A stretch of DNA of 64,000 nucleotides from Larix kaempferi (taxonomy: Eukaryota; Streptophyta; Pinopsida; Pinales; Pinaceae), in contig BSBM01001941.1 in the NCBI GenBank assembly GCA_027924585.1, positions 434,001 through 498,000 on the forward strand. Reading direction: 5' to 3'. How positions within the stretch are numbered: position 1 is the first letter of the stretch; each line of letters begins with the position of its first letter. Positions 45,193 to 55,487 of this stretch are shown here, one piece after another. The notes under the pieces are model-generated. The model was not told the origin of the DNA. It saw only the letters and a program-made list of their open reading frames with translations, and made no database searches. The position numbers and the translations under genes are program-made.

Positions 45193-46250
45193 ATGCCTCA
45201 AATGACTCAACCTGTTGAAGGACAACAGTCCAACACACCCCTTACTACTACGGTTACATTACCCACCCCTCCCCCACCCCAAAAATCGCGGGGAGGATAC
45301 TCTTTAACTCCTAATTTTCTTACGAGTAATGTTCATCCCATGGCAAGTAATCAACAAAACATTATGGGTCAACCATCGATTAGTGGTCCGCATGTTGTTA
45401 CTGAGGGGAACCCCCGCTCCCTAACCATTATTCGAGGGGAGGTTTTCCTATCGATCATTCCATTGGAACTTTCTTACCCGCTATGGGATCCACAATGGAT
45501 TTGTCTCATGGTGGGGGACCATCCAATTTAACTCAACCACTATGGAGTCAAGCATATCCAGGTTATCTTAACCTTGTCTCGGGACAATTCAATCCCAGAA
45601 ACACACTCTACCAGATACCTTATCCCATAAATCCATACACTCTATGGGGGCACCAAAATGTTTTACAACATGGACCCCCACCAACCATCCCTCAAGTACC
45701 ACCACCCCCGTTTGGTCCCCCTCCACCTCCCTCTAGAGGCGGCGGGCCCCCATATAATTTCGGAGGAGGTATACCTCTACCTTCTAGTGAAGGACCACCT
45801 CATTCTAGAAGTCATGGCCCACCCCCTCCCGACAGCAGAGGTGGAGGCCCTCCCCCTTCCGGTGGAGGACCACCCCTCGGTTGTGGAGGACCTCCACCTT
45901 ATGGTGTAGGACCACCCTATTCTGGTGGCGGTGGTGGAGGACCACCCTATTTTGGTGGAGGTGTTGGAGGAGGACCACACCCTTCTGGTGGTAGTGGTGG
46001 TGGAGGCCCCCACCCTTTCGGTGGCGGTGGTGGAGGCCCCCACCCTTACAGTGGATGCAGTGGAGCACCACCCCCTACCGGTGGAGGCGGTGGAGGTCCA
46101 GCTTATCCCGATAGCGGCAGTGGACCCCCCACCATTTGGAGGAGGCCCACCCCTTCCTGGTGGTGGTGGTGGACCCCCACCTTATGGTAATGGACCACCC
46201 TATTATGGTGGTGGACCTACATATGGTCTGGGCGCACACCCCATTACGGC
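45193..46250 (+). pseudogene. gag: Tat-G gag, long Pro/Gly-rich tract
   Basis: Frames 45193-45531 and 45483-46190 read a gag middle region rich in Pro, Gly, His and Tyr: PPPPFGPPPPPSRGGGPP, then repeated GGGGGGPPYFGGGVGGGPHP-type blocks. The DNA is built from GGTGG / GGACCACC minisatellite blocks at 45700-46200. After 46130 the frame shifts and the tract turns into a Trp-rich shadow. The tract length is unusual for gag and looks like slippage expansion of a Pro-rich linker. Confidence 0.6.
45700..46205 (+). repeat. GC-rich minisatellite-like tract in Tat-G gag
   Basis: Interspersed units GGTGGAGG, ACCACCC, CCTTCTGGTGG and CCCCCACCCTT form a G+C-rich island in otherwise AT-rich DNA. Unit lengths vary from 12 to 36 bp. 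Open on several frames, hence many overlapping ORFs on both strands. Confidence 0.75.
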
Positions 46251-46358
46251 CAGTTTCCTCCAGGAACACCCTACAACCAGTCGATACAAGGTCCCACTGG
46301 TCCATACATGCCATATCAGTACTATTAGTACGTGTAGTCGAATCAACAACTGCCTTTC

Positions 46359-47003
46359 TTGGCAACTTTGGACCTACCCGACCTGTCTCGTCTGACTAAT
46401 GACCCCATCTTCCACGGATACAATTGGCCACCAATTCTGGTTAAACTACCATATGATATTCCCAAATTTGATGGCAAACCTGGTGAGTATCCAAAAAATC
46501 ACGTGATGACATACCATCTATGGTGTTCATCCAACTCCTTGATGGACAACTCGATCCATCTTAGGTTATTCCAATAGACTCTCATCGACCTAGCCGCCAA
46601 GTGGTATATTGAATTACCACCCAACTCTTTTCCATATTTCCGTTCTCTTGCTATGTCCTTTTTGACCCATTTCTAGTTTCCCATTTGCTATGAGACTAGT
46701 ACAGACTTATTGACCTCTCTTTGCTAGAATACTGCAACTCATATCTCAGACCATATTCATGAGTGGCGGCGAAGATGACGTCTCATTAAGGCTCACATTC
46801 CAGACCAACTCTTAGCTGACTGGTTCACAAAGTCTCTTTTACCTGTCATAGCTCAAGATGTATCCATGGGAGGGGCCGTCACCGAGGAACAGGTTATTTC
46901 CCCTGCCCATTACTTAGACCTGGTCTATGCTCAATATGACACGTTGTATGAAATTGTTCCTGATGCACCCCTCCCTACGTATGACCCTGCAAAACCACCT
47001 AAG
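46359..47003 (+). pseudogene. gag: Tat-G gag, capsid part
   Basis: Reads VKLPYDIPKFDGKPGEYPKN, then HVMTYHLWCSSNSL, AAKWYIELPPNSFPYFRSLA, HIHEWRRR and IPDQLLADWFTKSLLPVI. These are the signature segments of the Retrotrans_gag domain in Tat elements. Stops at 46575, 46674, 46723 and 46779 break it. A copia-type solo LTR interrupts it after KPPK (47003). Confidence 0.75.
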
Positions 47004-47612
47004 TGTTAGTTTTTCAGAATTTACTTCAATATGATCTAGGATCTTAACTGAGAGAACAACATGTACAACATATCTATAGCATATCAATCATGGACACAAT
47101 AATGCAAGCACACAAGAGACACGGAGTTTACTTGGGGAAAACCATAAAGGTGAAAAACCCCAATAACTTCTTCATAGATAGATAGAGCAATGATACAACC
47201 AGAATACAAGAGATAGTCTTCTCCTAGCAGCAGAGCCTCCTCCTCACAAGTGCACCACTTTTCGAATGAGAGAAGTGTGTGTAATGAGTGATCAAATAGA
47301 GATCTCTCGATCTCTATTTATACTTGTCCTGTCCTGCCCAATAAACTAATGGGGCCTACATGTCTAGCTTAACCCATGATTAACTTAATCCAGGCCAACC
47401 CCACACTTGGTGGTCTAATAACCCTTTTACCCACATGACTCATACAGGGCCGACCCCATCAAGGTGGTCTAATAACCCATCGGTAAGTTAACACACTTGC
47501 GACACTTGTCAATACAAATGATGACACTTCCTTATAGAGGAATAACACATCTCTATAAGGGTACAATAAATATATATATGAAATACATTCCGAAGTTACA
47601 TATACATCAACA
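47004..47612 (-). mobile_element. Copia-type solo LTR, target duplication CTAAG
   Basis: 609 bp; CTAAG at 46999-47003 and 47613-47617. On the minus strand it runs TGTTGATGTATATGTAAC...CTGAAAAACTAACA, with a TATA box TATAAATA (plus 47315-47322) and a plausible transcribed leader after it, so the orientation is minus. The copia assignment is from the LTR style only. No internal region: solo. Confidence 0.85.
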
Positions 47613-48256
47613 CTAAGGGACCTCAAGCCAATGGAATCATTGGTTCCCTTACCTCCCAGCCTTCTACGAAAACTGGTGGGCCGTCGAACCCTCAGGGTTC
47701 TTCCCCATGCCCACCACAGGTTGGCAGCAACACCAACAAGTCACCCAATCCTTCCTCCACCGAAGAGGTGAATTCTGTCCAATCAGCTTCGCCTCAGAAA
47801 CCCAGTGGTAAGAAGAAAAACAAAGGTAAACCTAATAAATCTTCTAATCAGCAGGAGAACAAGCCCTCCCCCGAAGACACCAAACAGAAGACGAAGTTGA
47901 AGTATCCTTGTTTACTATGTGGTGGTGCCCACTTCTTAAAGGAATGTCCTCAACAAGACGAAGTATAGAAGTTTCTCAAGGGAAACCCTACTCCTGCAGT
48001 TCTCAATGATCCCTTCCCCACTCAGAAACAACAACTAATCACTCAAACCTCTCCTTCACATGGAGAGGCATCGTCCACCGTGCATGTTCTCATGATGCAT
48101 AGTGAGATGATTAACTTGAACACACGTTCATGCTCGTACGACTCAGTCCCTTAGAAGGAACCTGTTGGAATTAATACTGAAAAAGATTCCACATCTATTC
48201 CCGAAGTCACCGTACCACACGCTTCTCTCACCATTGAGAAGACTTCTTTAGAGTCA
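47613..48256 (+). pseudogene. gag: Tat-G gag, zinc knuckle part
   Basis: After the solo LTR the frame continues GPQANGIIGSLTSQPS, then a Lys-rich stretch KKKNKGKPNKSSNQQENK and the zinc knuckle CLLCGGAHFLKECP (C-x2-C-x4-H-x4-C, intact) before a TAG at 47966-47968. 47969-48256 is a Ser/Thr/Pro-rich gag-protease linker with one more TAG. Confidence 0.75.
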
Positions 48257-48853
48257 GTGTTATGTCCGCCTAAGAGCACGATTCAGAAAGTAGTTTTCAA
48301 TCCCAATGCTCAAGAATTTCAAAACTACAACATTGTAGAGGACTTGGCACAAGCTCCTTGTGCTATGTCGATGTTAGAGGTCTTGCAGAACTGTCCCAAC
48401 CAGCACAAGACTCTTCTTGCTGCCATTGGCGTGGTTGATTTGGATTCCTCTAATAAAATCATGTTCCGTCTCGAGTACTTTAAACCAAGGCTTTCCCACC
48501 ATTTGTCATTTCAAGTTGCCACGAATATTGTTGGGAATACCATCCATCGTATTTTGTTAAACGAAGGTGCCTCTACCTCGGTCATGTCGATATCGTGTTG
48601 GAGATCCATTGGTTCTCCCAAGTTAAACCATTCTCCCACTACCTTGAAAGCATTCAATGGTCATGGCTTCCAACCCCATGGGCTGTTACAAGCCTTGGAA
48701 GTAAAGTTGGGGGGTAAGACCACAACCATTAACGTGGAAGTAGTTGCATCCCCTTTAGATTATAATCTTTTACTTGGTCGTAATTGGTTTTATGCCATGA
48801 CTGCGGTCACGTCATCTATCTTCTACATAGTTAAATTCCCCCACCAAGGCTGA
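48257..48853 (+). pseudogene. Tat-G aspartic protease
   Basis: 198 open codons. Retropepsin fold markers: YFKPRLSHHLSFQVATNIVG, IHRILLNEGASTSVMS and NVEVVASPLDYNLLLGRNWF, the last being the (D)YNLLLGRxWI motif. The active-site triad, normally LDEGAS in this lineage, reads LNEGAS (Asp to Asn, a GAC to AAC change), so the enzyme would be inactive. Ends with TGA before the pol linker. Confidence 0.8.
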
Positions 48854-49437
48854 ATTATCACTGTCGACCAACTGGACTTCTGTACACCAGACATCGCTTC
48901 TCATCTGGGAGATAATGTCCCATTTCTTGGACAATCTTTGCAGCTATAGGAGAGCGTGGGGGTCGTCCTCATAAAATATTCATCTCTTATGAGCATCTTT
49001 CCAACACCGGATCCCCCTAACCATGTTTCTACGATGAACATGATATCCTCTTTTCCTAACTCCACCAACCAATGGCTTGTACCTGATGAACCACCATACA
49101 CTTGATTGGAGATACCATGCCTTTTTCACCCATTGAAATCACTTACAAGGATATCCATTCAGCACCTGAGGACCACCTGGTTGTGGCCTCTACATCCTAT
49201 TCTCTACAGTGGACGTCGTCCTTACCCGATCCTCTACTCCGGAATTTTCCATCTGACGATTCCATCATGAAGATTATGAGTGAGGATGACCCTTCGTGGG
49301 AAGACCTCCACTATCGATTGTCTTTCCTTCCCCCATTGGATTATGTAGAGAACAGCATTACCACCATTTTCACACCGGATGTCTACCCTTTCCCTTAGTC
49401 CTCGATACTCACGTGTCATAGAGACACTGAGGGAAAC
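48854..49437 (+). pseudogene. Tat-G protease-RT linker
   Basis: Open mainly as 49102-49398 (98 codons, ITYKDIHSAPEDHLVVASTS), with stops before and after. This is the long spacer usual between protease and RT in Tat pol. No catalytic motif. Confidence 0.55.
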
Positions 49438-50599
49438 TTGGTGAACATCGAAGCCACCACTCCAGTTGACATCTCGGTTACCCCTGGTGTAGTGGAACAT
49501 ATTCGTTTAGGCAAGAAATGTTCCCCTGAAGACATTACTACTTTTACGGCCTTATTCAAGTACTTCCGAGACGTGTTTTCTTGGACCTACGAGGAAATGC
49601 TCGGGATAGACCCTGCTATTGTTTCACTTGAAATCAAAACCTATCCCAATGCTAAACCAGTCTGCCAAAAGTTACGACTAGTACACCCTCGAAAAACTAC
49701 GGCAATCAAAGCAGAAATTGAAAAGCTCTTAAAGGCTCACTTTATCTACCTTGTTCCATTAACAGAATGGGTCTCAAATTTCATCCATGTGGCTAAGAAG
49801 CAGGGCACCATTCATGTCTGTGTCAATTATCAGGATTTGAACAAGGGTTGTCCTAAGGACAATTACCCCACTCCCTTTATCGATCAGATCATAGAAAATT
49901 GTGTCGGAAGTGTCATCTTTTCATTTATGGATGGATTTTTTCAATTAGAAACAGATTGAGATCCACCTGGCCGACCAACACAAGACATCTTTCATCTACC
50001 CTTGGGGCACGCTCGCTTATCGCAAGCTCCCTTTTGGTCTCAAAAATGCTGGTTCCAAATTCCAGTGGGCCATGTCATATGCTTTTCATGATGTGAAGGA
50101 CTTCGTGGAACCTTACCTTGATGACCTACCTGCCTATTCACGGCAGCGTGAGTTCCACATTGATCATCTGATGGCTGTATTCCTCAGATGCAGGTGGTAT
50201 AACATCCACTTAAACCCTCACAAGTGTATCTTCTATGTCAAGTCTGGATGCCTCCTGGGTTTTATCATTTTGAAGTATGGGATCCGCATTATTCCCTTGA
50301 AGGTGGAAGCCATTGTTTATGTTCCACCTCCTACCGACCTTACGGAACTACAAAGTTTGCAAGGGAAGGAAAATTACCTGCAACATTTTTTCTGTAACTT
50401 CACTCAGAAGACACAGGGCTACATGAGATTACTGAAGAAGGACATCCCCTTCATTTGGGATGAGCAAGTGCAACAATCCTTAGATAGTTTGAAACATGCC
50501 ATTACGCATGCCCCTATGCTCCAACCACCCAATTACTACAAAGATTACATTCTTTATATTGTTGCTTCTACCACCACGATCGCCATGGTCTTGGTGTAG
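49438..50599 (+). pseudogene. pol: Tat-G reverse transcriptase
   Basis: 49438-49959 reads CSPEDITTFTALFKYFRDVF, then FSWTYEEMLGIDPAIV, VCVNYQDLNKGCPKDNYPTP and VIFSFMDGFFQLETD. A deletion of a few bases near 49942 shifts the frame at the usual GYNQI site. It resumes as HLADQHKTSFIYPWGTLAYR, LPFGLKNAGSKFQWAM and DFVEPYLDDLPAYSRQREFH (YLDD box intact), then HLNPHKCIFYVKSGCLLGF and ELQSLQGKENYLQHFF. Both catalytic Asp motifs (FMDG, YLDD) remain; Asn replaces Asp in the VCVDYRDLN motif. Confidence 0.85.
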
Positions 50600-51142
50600 G
50601 AGGACAACAACGCCCAGGAACATGTGATATATTACCTAAGTAAGTGTCTTATTGACTCCGAAACTCGTTACTCACATGTTGAGAAGCTCTCTCTCGCGGC
50701 ATTCATTGCCATCCAAAAGTTCCGTCATTACATTCTGCTCCACACCGCCACCATTATCGCCGACTCAAACCCCATGTATCACATTTTGACACACCAAGTA
50801 CTTGGGGGAAAGTATTCACGCTGGATCGTGATACTTCAGGATTTCGACCTCCTGTTCGAGAAAGCTAAGTCTAAGAAGTATTTGGTGTTTGCAGAGCTCA
50901 TTTGCGATATTCCCCGTGTCGATTTAGGATCAGAGCCTAATGATTCCCTTCCAAATAAATCATTGTTCCTTATTAGCACATCTGACCCGTGGTATGGAGA
51001 TATTACCTTATATCTTCAAACCCAACGTTTTAGCCCCCAATTGTCTTATGACGATTGTCATCATATCCATCACCACACCAAGTATTACTTGATCATTAGT
51101 GATACCTTGTACCATTTTGGTATTGATTTAGTTCTTCAATAA
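50600..51142 (+). pseudogene. pol: Tat-G first RNase H (gypsy type)
   Basis: Begins in DYILYIVASTTTIAMVLV and, after a TAG at 50597-50599, reads VIYYLSKCLIDSETRYSHVE, LSLAAFIAIQKFRHYIL, IIADSNPMYHILTHQVLGGK, SRWIVILQDFDLLFEKAKSK. This is the degenerate RNase H of Tat pol, which lacks most catalytic residues, in line with the presence of a second RNase H further on. Ends with TAA at 51140-51142. Confidence 0.8.
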
Positions 51143-51285
51143 TGTCTGATGCATGAGGAGGCTGAACATGTCTTGAATGACTATCACCCTGGGGCTTGTG
51201 GTGGTCATCTCTCTGGGATGGCTACAACCGAGAAGATACTACACGCGATATATTACTGGCCATCCATTTTTAAAGATTGTATAGA
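51143..51285 (+). pseudogene. pol: Tat-G integrase zinc-finger part
   Basis: Reads EEAEHVLNDYHPGACGGHLS, then GMATTEKILHAIYYWPSIFK. The H-H half of the integrase zinc finger is visible; the C-x2-C half lies on the other side of copia-H, from 60151. Confidence 0.8.
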
Positions 51286-52053
51286 TGTAATAATATGCAA
51301 GGATATGATAGCTGTAACAACTCACAATCAAACTCACAAATATGTTGCAAAGAAGAAGAGAAGGAGACACTCAATGATCACTCATAAACACAGTAGAATA
51401 GAATATAATCTTAGTATTATACAATGAATAAGAATGTAAGTGAATGAATACAATAGAACAGTACGATGCATAATATAGGACTTGAATAGGCCAAGTAGGG
51501 CATTTGAATTCCTAGCTCAGAGTGTGGCTTGAATGATAGTGGAGTCATCATCCAGTCAATGTATCAGTCATCAGATGTAACAGTAAGTCAACTGAGTCTA
51601 ACTAAGTGAAGTAGGCACTAATTGAATGAAGGAGCCTCAGTGGCGAGCACATGAGGAATCTAACTGAGTGAGGTAGGCATGAACTGAATGAAGGAGGCTC
51701 AGTGAAGGGTGCATGAGGGGCTAACTGGAGTCAGAATGGATAGACTAGTCTCACTGGAGGTCTATTGGAGTGAAATAGTTAGTGGAGGAGTCAATTTAGC
51801 CTTAAATAAAGGAAGAACTGAGTGATAACTAACTGGTAGGTGAGAAAGGCACCTAACTGGCTGTGGTAGGTGAGAAAGGTGTACTTGGCATGAAGAAGGG
51901 AGCCTTTGGTAGGTAGGAGGCCCCCTGGGGGTTGTAGACAGGCTGTGGAGAGCTAGAATGGATCTCTAGGAGTTGGGAGGTCCACCATGCAGATGACGGG
52001 ATGCATGCAGAATGCATGCAAAACTGAAAAATGATGGGGAGAATATTCCAACA
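51286..52053 (-). repeat. copia-H 3' LTR
   Basis: 768 bp. On the minus strand it starts TGTTGGAATATTC directly after the polypurine run of seven G (52054-52060) and ends CTTGCATATTATTACA. Contains imperfect GAGTGAAGTAGGCACTAACT / GAATGAAGGAGGCTCAGTG repeats at 51600-51720. Confidence 0.9.
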
Positions 52054-52060
52054 CCCCCCC

Positions 52061-52406
52061 ACAAGCTATACTATGAGAAAATAATTGAAGAGTAGGGCCT
52101 TGGTAACTAAGACCAAAAGTCACCTCGTATAATCAATCTAAAATAAACTAAGTGAGGAAAGAGGGAAAACCCAGTGGAAAGAAAGCCCTCCCTCAAAATA
52201 GACTGAAGGAGATAAAGTAGCATATCATGACTTACCCTTGAAGGAGGCAAGTGACCTTCCTTTCCAAGGAAGGTTTGATCAACCTGAAATGGATCTGCAT
52301 TGTGAGGGGGATGAGCCCTTACATGCTGAAAATATGATCTGGTTCTTCTATGATCATGTGGATCACCAACCAAATCACCTACAGATCGAAGTGTAATGGT
52401 AGCCCA
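52061..52406 (-). other. copia-H segment between integrase and 3' LTR, no RT
   Basis: Only about 350 bp where 2-2.5 kb of RT and RNase H would be expected. Minus-strand ORF 52107-52373 (88 codons) has no domain. The deletion ends cannot be placed without a full-length relative. Confidence 0.6.
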
Positions 52407-53259
52407 TCATGGGAGAGAAGGAGCATCAGGTTCTTGTGGATTTGGATCTCTCATCCTCTCATCTTCATTATCAGTTACTAGATATTCAGGTTCTTGTGGA
52501 ATTGGATCTAGCATTCTATCATCATCTCCACTTTTGGATTTTGTATCTGATGAATCATATGAAGATGTATCACTCTCATCAACCAAAGGAGGAGTTTTAG
52601 GTGAGCTTCCTTTCTCAATAGAAGGAATTTCATGAATAGGCCATTCCTCAAAATGAACACTTCTCTCCAAGAATGTGGTCATGGAGGAAGGATCAAGTAA
52701 CTTGTAAGCCTTTGCATTTGATGCATAGCCCACCATAATGCATTCCCTTCTTTGAGAACCAAGAGCTCTCCTTTTGTAAACTAGAATCCTTGCCCATGTT
52801 CTGGATCCAAATAATTTAAGATGAGATACATCAGGTTTGTATCCCATCCATGCTTCAAAAGGAGTAGAGTCACTGAGTCCCTTGTGAGGAACTCTGTTCT
52901 GAAGATAAGTGGCACAGTTGATGGCTTTTGCCCAAATACTAGGATGTAATCCTTTTGACTTTAGCATGCAAGTGGCCATCTCTTTCAATGTTTTGTTCTT
53001 CCTTTCAGCTGCACCATTATGTTGTGGTGTGTAGGGAACAGTGTGTTGCATTTCAATGCCCTCTTCAGTACAGAAATATTGAAACTCACCCTTAATGTAC
53101 TCACCACCATTGTCAGTGCAAATGGCTTTTATCTTCCTTTTTGAAAGTTTCTATACAGAAGACTTGAAAAACTTGGAGAAACCAAATACTTCTGATTTTA
53201 ATCTAAGGAAATATACCCAAGTGAATATGGAGTAATCATCAACAAAAGTGAGCACATAC
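52407..53259 (-). pseudogene. pol: copia-H integrase, C-terminal half
   Basis: Continues the integrase broken by Reina-E: RYVLTFVDDYSIFTWVYFL, a short frame break, then KAICTDNGGEY (second catalytic Asp), HTVPYTPQHNGAAERKNKTL (catalytic Glu), LHPSIWAKAINCATYLQNRV, TPFEAWMGYKPDVSHLKLFG, ECIMVGYASNAKAYKLLDPS. It ends in an acidic tail (SGDDDRMLDP, NEDERMRDP). This is the standard rve domain and its C-terminal extension. Open from 53051 down to 52407. Confidence 0.85.
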
Positions 53260-53264
53260 CTTGT

Positions 53265-53649
53265 TGTGATGCACCTGCAATAATTAATTAATGCAAATAC
53301 ACGAGATATCAGAAATAATAGAACAGAATCGCTTTTGTATTGATCACGGGCCACTTCGAGGGGGCAACCTCCTTTGAGCAAACTCAATACAATTAACTTC
53401 ACGGTGCCTTCAATGACCTCAACACACACTTATATACTAAGTCTATGCCCAATACCATGAGTCAAAACCATGGGACATATAATACTACGGGACGACTTAC
53501 AAAGCATATGCGTCCAATACTATGGGTCAATACTATGGGCTAATATAAACTACGGATCAACAAATACTACGGGACGACTTACAAAGCATATGTGTCCAAC
53601 AACAATATACTAACATAGTAAAGAGAAGGGTTTACATAGGTTCCTAACA
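53265..53649 (-). repeat. Reina-E 3' LTR
   Basis: 385 bp; on the minus strand TGTTAGGAACC...GTGCATCACA. Polypurine tract on the plus side at 53650-53664. A TATA-like CTTATATAC lies at 53429-53437. Confidence 0.9.
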
Positions 53650-53664
53650 TCCCCTCTCCCTTAG
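53650..53664 (-). other. Reina-E polypurine tract
   Basis: Minus strand TAAGGGAGAGGGGA next to the 3' LTR. Confidence 0.85.
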
Positions 53665-53756
53665 AAAAAGCTTTGTCCTCAAAGCTTTGGTTGGAGAAAT
53701 TGCTGCAGAAGCTGAAGGAGTGGTTCCCCGGTAGCATCCTCGGGTTGCATTTCAGG

Positions 53757-54824
53757 CTACTGACGCATTTGGAGTGTCAAGGAGGATTGCTTGGAAGGCT
53801 GTAGATGAAGAAGAACCCTGTCAGCTGTGTGGAAAATGCGCTCAGAACGGTGCTGATCGGCTTGTTGATTCAGGCGAATTCTGGCCATGTGAAGATTGTC
53901 CTGCAGAATGAGAAGAATCTGATCGCGGTTTCGAAGAACCGAGTCAATTTCCTGAACTGGGGAGCTGCTAAGGGTGTATGGAAGAAGAACTGGCAGTGTT
54001 TTTCCAGAGACCGCTTCATATGGTGTCCTGTGAGATGTGGTATTGTACCACCAGAGCGCAGCTAGGAAATCCATAGAAAGAGTTGGCCAAAGCTGTTTAG
54101 GGATGGGCAAGGGTTTGAGCAATCCCGAAAGGAGTGTCGTTTCACCCTTGTTGACTTGGAAAGTATCATCGTCAGCCACCATCTGTTGAATTGTCATTTT
54201 TAGTCCCTGCCAAAAGAAGTTACATTGTTCTTGGTCATACATGTTGCAGAACCCAGAGTGCCCTGTTGATGGAGAAGCATGGAGTTCATAGAAGAGATAG
54301 CCCTGTTGAACATATTGCAACCAATTTGGAACAAGCAGAGAAAGAGCTGTAAGAGAAACTGGGTCATCAATTGTGCAAGAAGGAGCATCTTCCACTATAT
54401 TGTCCTTAGCCTTCTTGTAAGTGATCCCATAGGGATAACCCATGAGTTGGATAACCCATTGCAGGTGTGTTGGGGAGGAGACCCATTGTTCCAGAAAATT
54501 TTCCAGACTCGGGAGATCAGTCTTGATGCAGAAATAATTCCTTAATAGGGATGGCTGCCACTTCTGTACTGCATGCAAAATAGCCATCATTGCCTGCTGA
54601 GAGGTAGATGTGGTTACATTCTTACCGGAAAGGTCTCTTGAAGGAAGCAAGCGCATTGGTTCAGCAAAGATACCTGCATATCTATCCAAGGAAGTAGTGG
54701 AGACTGTTGATGGGTGCATCTGAATGGAATTGAGCTGAGCGATGACACCATGTGAATTTTTCTTAAGGATTTTTTCCAGTTGATGTGAACTGATGATGCA
54801 GAGAGACCTTGGTTGTAAGCCCAT
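53757..54824 (-). CDS. Reina-E shortened pol ORF (RNase H tail, integrase ends), no RT or integrase core
   Basis: 355 open codons starting MGLQPRSLCIISSH. It passes in frame through three deletion joints relative to Reina-C: LLPSRDLSGKN (RT missing), VQQGYLFYELHASPSTGHSG (pre-integrase segment missing) and LSMDFLAALWWYNTTSH (integrase core missing). What remains is the RNase H tail (MMAILHAVQKW, IKTDLPSLENFLEQ), the zinc-finger end (DDDTFQVNKGE) and the integrase C-terminus (NQQADQHRSERIFHTADRV). The chromodomain is reduced to PEDATGEP after the TAG. No catalytic activity is expected. Same frame as gag and protease upstream. Confidence 0.7.
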   Translation of the reverse strand: MGLQPRSLCIISSHQLEKILKKNSHGVIAQLNSIQMHPSTVSTTSLDRYAGIFAEPMRLLPSRDLSGKNVTTSTSQQAMMAILHAVQKWQPSLLRNYFCIKTDLPSLENFLEQWVSSPTHLQWVIQLMGYPYGITYKKAKDNIVEDAPSCTIDDPVSLTALSLLVPNWLQYVQQGYLFYELHASPSTGHSGFCNMYDQEQCNFFWQGLKMTIQQMVADDDTFQVNKGETTLLSGLLKPLPIPKQLWPTLSMDFLAALWWYNTTSHRTPYEAVSGKTLPVLLPYTLSSSPVQEIDSVLRNRDQILLILQDNLHMARIRLNQQADQHRSERIFHTADRVLLHLQPSKQSSLTLQMRQ

Positions 54825-54833
54825 AAATTTGTG

Positions 54834-55487
54834 TTATTCCCCATTGACTTTAAACTGCATCCAAAGTTCAGCAAAATCCCATAAGATGGGGCCAAGTGTG
54901 CGTAACCATTGAATGCCCAAAACCACATCACATCCGCCTAAGGACAAGGCAAACATGTCAGAGCATAGGTTATAATATTCCATAGAGATACGCACATTGT
55001 GACACTTCCCCTTGCAAGGTAAGGTGCCCCCATTAGCAACCATGACTTCAAAGTTGGAGCAAGGATGGATAAAACAATCAGCCTGTTTGGCAATCCGAGG
55101 GTCAATGAAGTTATGAGTGCTACCAGAATCAATGAGTATGGTAAGAGGGAGCTTCTTGAAGTATCCCATGACCTGCATTGTTTGTGGGGTGGTGACACCG
55201 GTTACAGCATGGAGAGAGATCTCAGGTGGGTCATCCTGAAATGGGGTGTCAACAGGCGGATGTTGAATGTCAATCTGATTATCCACTGTATCCGTAGCTT
55301 CTTCACCAAGTTCTAAGGCAGGCGAAGAATCCACATCCAAGAGATAGAGCTTTTGTTGAACACATCTATGTCCCCGAGTGAATTTCTCATCACAATTATA
55401 GCAAAGCCCTTTTTCTCGGCGTGCCTGCATTTCTATCTCAGACAAATGCTTGATAGGAGTTGGTTGAGGAGAAGGCGTGATGGGAGG
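54834..55487 (-). CDS. Reina-E zinc knuckle and protease ORF
   Basis: Open from after the UGA (55488-55490) to a UAA at 54834-54836, in the gag frame. Zinc knuckle CYNCDEKFTRGHRC; an acidic spacer (ELGEEATDTVDNQIDIQ); retropepsin with intact active site LPLTILIDSGSTHNFIDPRI; then CDVVLGIQWLRTLGPILWDF. All key protease residues are present, so this could be an active enzyme if translated. There is no ATG immediately after the UGA; expression would need readthrough or an internal start. Confidence 0.75.
   Translation of the reverse strand, partial: PPITPSPQPTPIKHLSEIEMQARREKGLCYNCDEKFTRGHRCVQQKLYLLDVDSSPALELGEEATDTVDNQIDIQHPPVDTPFQDDPPEISLHAVTGVTTPQTMQVMGYFKKLPLTILIDSGSTHNFIDPRIAKQADCFIHPCSNFEVMVANGGTLPCKGKCHNVRISMEYYNLCSDMFALSLGGCDVVLGIQWLRTLGPILWDFAELWMQFKVNGE

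Noticed and set aside
45483-46190. Pro/Gly-rich ORF as a host cell-wall or hydroxyproline-rich protein gene
   Set aside because: It lies between gag N-terminus and capsid of Tat-G, has no signal peptide and is built from a local minisatellite.
52107-52373. 88-codon minus-strand ORF as a truncated copia RT
   Set aside because: No RT motif (no YVDD box, no conserved Asp pattern) and it ends directly before the polypurine tract.
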